Assembly: GCA_903929925.1 (NCBI GenBank)
Contig: CAIYWO010000226.1
Coordinates: 1 to 9,850 of the forward strand
Source: an uncultured beta proteobacterium
Lineage (GTDB): Bacteria; Pseudomonadota; Gammaproteobacteria; Burkholderiales; Burkholderiaceae_B
Length of the DNA stretch: 9,850 bases
Direction of reading: 5' to 3'
The position numbers were made by a program, and so were the translations under genes. Positions 7,223-9,850 of the stretch are shown in pieces. The notes under the pieces were generated by a model. That model was not told the origin of the DNA. It saw only the letters and a program-made list of their open reading frames with translations, and searched no databases. The first letter of the stretch is position 1; the number at the start of each line of letters is the position of its first letter.

Positions 7223-8578
7223 TTAACTCACAAAATAGTTTACGGTGGGCACGATGCGTTCGCGCGGCACAAGCGACGACCACACACCAATCACTTCTCG
7301 CGTGCGATCTTGGTGTGGCACACGCTTGCCCGTGTGGGCAATGCCTGACACCGCCATCCCGTCGATCTCACGACCGACCTTGATCGCCTGCTCACGCGTC
7401 TTGCTGCGAGCCGCGACACGCACAGCAACCTCGTACGGCTCCGGTGCATCTTTAGGGGTCGCGTCGCCATGAATTGCGTTTAAGCCTAGATAGTCGATTC
7501 GAATTTCTTCGGCCTCAAGCTTCACAATCTTGAAGCGCTCTTCCAGAATCTTCTTTGCCAGCTGGGCCCGTCGCAACGCGCCCGGACCGGCATAAAAGAA
7601 CATATCCTCACCGATGAATCCCTCTGTGCAGCCAATCGACACTTTGAGCGTGGGTGTGCGGGGCTTGCCGGTGATATGACTGACTTTGACGCGATCCGTC
7701 CCCACTTGCTCGAGCACAGCCGTCGAGAAGTCCACCACCACATCGGGGGTCAAATAATTGAAAGGATCATGCACCTCGTACAACAATTGTTCTTTGATGG
7801 TTTGCAAGGTAATCGCACCGCCAGTGCCGGCGACTTTGCTGATCACAGCACTTCCATCGGCGCTGACTTCAGCAATGGGAAAACCAAAATTCCACGGCTC
7901 TGGCACATCTTTGAAACCTGGGTCTGCAAAATAACCGCCCGTTGCTTGCGCACCGCACTCCAGAATGTGGCCAATCCCCGTCCCTTGTCCGAGCTTGACG
8001 TGATCCAAAGGATCCCAGCCGAACTCAAACATCATCGGTGCCAAAAAGATGGAGGGGTCCGCGACACGACCCGTCATCACAATCTGTGCGCCAGCCTTCA
8101 AGGCTTGAACAATTGGCTCAGCACCTTGATAGACCTCGGCAGAGATCAAGGTCGACTGCAAACTTGCGGTGGGCTTGCCATTCTCAAGGATGGTGTCGGT
8201 GAGCGCGAGTACATGTTCAGTAATCAGGCTGCCATTCACCGCAGCAACCTTAACGCCCGTATAACCAAACTCCTTAAGCCAGTGCACAACCCGTTGCGCG
8301 GCAGCATCTGGGTTAATCCAACCTTGGTTACTGATGATCTTCGTGCCTCGGGCCATACAGGCGGGTAACACCGCACGCATACGGTCATCTAGGTAGGTGT
8401 CATAGCCAGGGAAGCTAGGATCACGCCGCGCGCGCACCTGCGCGGCCGACACCGTTGCTTCAGCCATCGTTTCAAAACACAAATAATCTAGCTCACCCTT
8501 CTGTGCGTTGAGCGCTGCAGGCTCTACGCGATCGCCCCACCATGCCGCACCCGATCCAATTCTGATAATTTTTTTCAT
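7223..8578 (-). CDS. AtuA-family protein (acyclic terpene utilisation family, DUF1446), large subunit
   Basis: A 451-aa cytoplasmic protein of the AtuA family. AtuA was named from the citronellol/geraniol pathway of Pseudomonas, where its exact reaction remains unclear. Recognisable segments are GSGAAWWGDR at 8-17, DYLCFETMAE at 31-40, GRVADPS at 170-176, the glycine-rich HILECGAQATGG at 204-215 and HDPFNYLTPDV at 270-280. It lacks the C-terminal AHARSGDKG domain, which is supplied by the next gene. The start ATG at 8576-8578 follows a good GAGGG with 4 bases between. That ribosome site lies immediately behind an intrinsic terminator. No geranyl-CoA carboxylase or other atu genes are visible, so terpene catabolism should not be assumed. 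The neighbours point to an undefined organic-acid or amide pathway. Confidence 0.9.
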   Translation of the reverse strand: MKKIIRIGSGAAWWGDRVEPAALNAQKGELDYLCFETMAEATVSAAQVRARRDPSFPGYDTYLDDRMRAVLPACMARGTKIISNQGWINPDAAAQRVVHWLKEFGYTGVKVAAVNGSLITEHVLALTDTILENGKPTASLQSTLISAEVYQGAEPIVQALKAGAQIVMTGRVADPSIFLAPMMFEFGWDPLDHVKLGQGTGIGHILECGAQATGGYFADPGFKDVPEPWNFGFPIAEVSADGSAVISKVAGTGGAITLQTIKEQLLYEVHDPFNYLTPDVVVDFSTAVLEQVGTDRVKVSHITGKPRTPTLKVSIGCTEGFIGEDMFFYAGPGALRRAQLAKKILEERFKIVKLEAEEIRIDYLGLNAIHGDATPKDAPEPYEVAVRVAARSKTREQAIKVGREIDGMAVSGIAHTGKRVPHQDRTREVIGVWSSLVPRERIVPTVNYFVS

Positions 8579-8580
8579 CT

Positions 8581-8589
8581 CGCCCTCAA
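8581..8589 (-). repeat. Second copy of the terminator 3' arm, containing the AtuA ribosome-binding site
   Basis: On the minus strand TTGAGGGCG occurs twice, 14 bases apart: once as the 3' arm of the terminator (8595-8603) and once here, where its GAGGG serves as the Shine-Dalgarno of the AtuA gene. The terminator's 5' arm (CGCCCTCAA, 8609-8617 region) is exactly complementary to both copies. It could therefore form the terminator or, less favourably because of the longer loop, cover the ribosome site. Confidence 0.75.
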
Positions 8590-8617
8590 AAAAACGCCCT
8601 CAATGCTTTGAGGGCGT
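8588..8617 (-). terminator. Intrinsic terminator after the cyclase gene, directly in front of the AtuA gene
   Basis: Perfect 10-bp inverted repeat ACGCCCTCAA (8594-8603) and TTGAGGGCGT (8608-8617) with a four-base loop. On the minus strand it is followed by seven T residues (8594-8588). It begins about 29 bases after the cyclase stop codon and its T-run ends 9 bases before the AtuA start codon. It is therefore both the natural end of the cyclase message and, for any transcript that continues, a leader hairpin of AtuA. No T-run exists on the other side, so it acts on the minus strand only. Confidence 0.88.
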
Positions 8618-8645
8618 GCGATCCATACACTTGACGATAAACGGC

Positions 8646-9701
8646 TTAAACCGTTGCAACGGCCGTTGACGGAGAACCCACCGCACCAGGCAAACGCAGT
8701 GGTGGTGCCGTCAACAAGAAACGATTGCGGCCATGCTCACGCAGCCATTTTGCAAGAGGTGTGAGATAAAACATTTCACCCAGATGCACGCCGAGTTTGA
8801 ATAAACAATGCTCATGCAGCGGCAACGTGGCACAACACCCCACATGATCCACTGCAGGATACTGCTCTACCGCATAGTTATCAGCCATCAGTACAACCAG
8901 CTGACTATCGGTAATCCAGTTCAATAGTTTTTTGTCACGACCGTTCAACGCGGCACAACTGTTTTCTAAGAGATGCAGATCAGGCTTGCCCTTCATGTCC
9001 ATCAACATCTGAGCGAAGCCTGTGTGTAAACACACCATATCACCCGGCTCAACAACTACCTTATCTTGCTCCATGACCCGCATCAACGTGTCGTAACCAA
9101 CGACCTCACGCTTGTTGCCAAAGTGGGCGTGAAAATCGAGCATGACACCGCGCCCTTGGACACAGGCCTCAGCCATATTTTGAATACCCAAGGCCGTTGC
9201 ATTCGACGTGGACCGCTGATCGCCAGGTTGTGGCACACCGGCATCTTTCGCATCCGTCGGACCTTGAATATCGTCACCCGCGCGATAGCCGTTGTAATAG
9301 ACTGATTCGGCGATACCGTCACCATTCGCATCAAAGCGGGAGCCAACGTGTGCCAAACTATCCCACTGCGTCGAGTATTGCAGATGCATCACAACAAGGT
9401 CATCACTCACCACATCGCTGTGCATCTCGTTATCGCGAAACAGACCGTAGTTCATGTTCGGACGATCGCCACGCAGCGTTGGACGAATAACCGGGGGAAA
9501 ACGTCTGGGGTTCAGCAAGTTGCCCCCGGGTAAATCCAGCGGCAGGCTCAGACAGAAAGGTTGAAACTCTTTGACCTCAGCGATGCCCTGCTTGAGCTTG
9601 GCTGGCGTCAAGAGATTGATACGACCTCGCTGGTCGTCCGGTCCAAAATCACCCCATGTCGATCCTTCAGGACGATTTACCCAACGTTTTGACCCGCTCA
9701 T
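8646..9701 (-). CDS. Cyclase-family metal-dependent hydrolase (kynurenine formamidase-like fold)
   Basis: A 351-aa cytoplasmic protein of the cyclase family (PF04199 type), related to kynurenine formamidase and isatin hydrolase, which hydrolyse amide or ring amide bonds with a metal-bound water. The family motif HxGTHxDxxxH appears here as QYSTQWDSLAH (108-118). The Asp (D114) and last His (H118) are kept and both earlier His positions are Gln, a variant I associate with the larger members of the family. Late candidate ligands are H296 in LPLHEHCL and E309 in KLGVHLGEMF. An acidic loop DANGDGIAE (124-132) directly after the motif resembles a calcium-binding loop. There is no signal peptide. 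The start ATG at 9699-9701 follows a GGAG 9 bases away. The gene ends in its own terminator. Substrate is unknown. Confidence 0.88.
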   Translation of the reverse strand: MSGSKRWVNRPEGSTWGDFGPDDQRGRINLLTPAKLKQGIAEVKEFQPFCLSLPLDLPGGNLLNPRRFPPVIRPTLRGDRPNMNYGLFRDNEMHSDVVSDDLVVMHLQYSTQWDSLAHVGSRFDANGDGIAESVYYNGYRAGDDIQGPTDAKDAGVPQPGDQRSTSNATALGIQNMAEACVQGRGVMLDFHAHFGNKREVVGYDTLMRVMEQDKVVVEPGDMVCLHTGFAQMLMDMKGKPDLHLLENSCAALNGRDKKLLNWITDSQLVVLMADNYAVEQYPAVDHVGCCATLPLHEHCLFKLGVHLGEMFYLTPLAKWLREHGRNRFLLTAPPLRLPGAVGSPSTAVATV

Positions 9702-9725
9702 GCTTTGTATCTCCGATTTATGTTT

Positions 9726-9751
9726 ATTGTGACTGGCGTTCGTAGGCGTTC
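9726..9751 (-). promoter_or_regulatory. Candidate control site of the cyclase gene: tandem GAACGCC repeats beside a -10-like box
   Basis: On the minus strand GAACGCC occurs at 9745-9751 and again at 9735-9741, exactly 10 bases apart (one helical turn), just upstream of CACAAT at 9726-9731. CACAAT matches four of six -10 positions, and no good -35 box lies 17 bases before it (AAAGAA). A -10-like box without a -35, overlapped by helically phased repeats, fits a regulated promoter, but no regulator gene is in the window. Confidence 0.3.
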
Positions 9752-9770
9752 TTTTTTACGCTCCTAGGAT

Positions 9771-9797
9771 AGTCAACCGATCCGCGCATAGAGTCAA
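9771..9797 (-). repeat. Direct repeats of TTGACT upstream of the cyclase gene
   Basis: TTGACT occurs on the minus strand at 9792-9797 and 9771-9776, spaced 21 bases start to start (two helical turns). Each resembles a -35 box, and TATCCT (9767-9772) overlaps the end of the second. The spacing from the first TTGACT to TATCCT is 20 bases, too long for a standard sigma-70 promoter. They may be an operator pair or alternative promoter parts. Confidence 0.3.
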
Positions 9798-9815
9798 GTC
9801 CGCTGCCTGTGCGAC

Positions 9816-9850
9816 AAAAGCAAAAGGGCCGCTGACAATGTCAGCGGCCC
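9816..9850 (-). terminator. Intrinsic terminator of a gene beyond the right edge
   Basis: The last 25 bases form a near-perfect palindrome, GGGCCGCTGACA and its complement TGTCAGCGGCCC around one central base. In practice this is a stem of about 11 bp with a three-base loop. On the minus strand it is followed by TTTTGCTTTT (9825-9816). It would end a minus-strand transcript coming from outside the window and insulate the cyclase gene. The far side of the hairpin is cut off by the window edge, so activity on the plus strand cannot be judged. Confidence 0.85.

Noticed and set aside
7676..8368. A 230-codon open frame on the plus strand
   Set aside because: It lies wholly antisense to the well-recognised AtuA gene, resembles no family I know, and is explained by low stop frequency opposite a conserved coding frame.
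7223..8578. Assigning the locus to acyclic terpene (citronellol/geraniol) catabolism
   Set aside because: Only AtuA homologues are present. No geranyl-CoA carboxylase, acyl-CoA dehydrogenase or lyase genes are visible, and AtuA-like proteins occur in many other contexts.

Overview
This window looks like part of a betaproteobacterial chromosome, probably Burkholderiales and possibly Alcaligenaceae-like. The basis is moderate G+C, a Bug-type (TctC family) binding protein with no visible TctA/TctB partners, and an AtuA-like protein split into a large and a small polypeptide. This placement is inferred from gene content, not from a marker gene. Apart from the 3' end of one plus-strand gene at the extreme left, every gene lies on the minus strand, so transcription runs from right to left.

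In transcription order the window holds: a strong terminator for a gene beyond the right edge (9816-9850); a roughly 110-bp control region with two sets of short direct repeats; a metal-dependent cyclase/amidohydrolase-like gene (8646-9701); a strong intrinsic terminator placed directly in front of the next start codon (8588-8617); an AtuA-family gene (7223-8578) and a small AtuA-related gene (6857-7219) in the same reading frame, separated by one stop codon; a Bug periplasmic binding protein (5810-6802); and a complete dipeptide/oligopeptide-type ABC importer. The importer comprises a binding protein (4146-5717), two permeases (3084-4073 and 2170-3084) and two ATPases (1187-2161 and 186-1190). 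The last four importer genes are tightly packed (TAATG overlap, 9-bp gap, ATGA overlap). A stem-loop lies between the binding-protein gene and the first permease.

Inference: the locus resembles an uptake-plus-catabolism unit for an unidentified small carboxylated or amide-containing compound. The ABC importer and the orphan Bug protein would capture the substrate in the periplasm. The cyclase-family hydrolase and the AtuA pair would act on it in the cytoplasm. No CoA ligase, dehydrogenase or regulator is visible, so the substrate cannot be read from the sequence. 'Dpp' names here describe family membership, not proven dipeptide transport.

The strongest candidates for something undescribed are the terminator/Shine-Dalgarno arrangement in front of the AtuA gene and the in-frame split of AtuA. 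I found no insertion sequence, CRISPR array, tRNA, rRNA or prophage. No gene-free stretch exceeds 300 bases.
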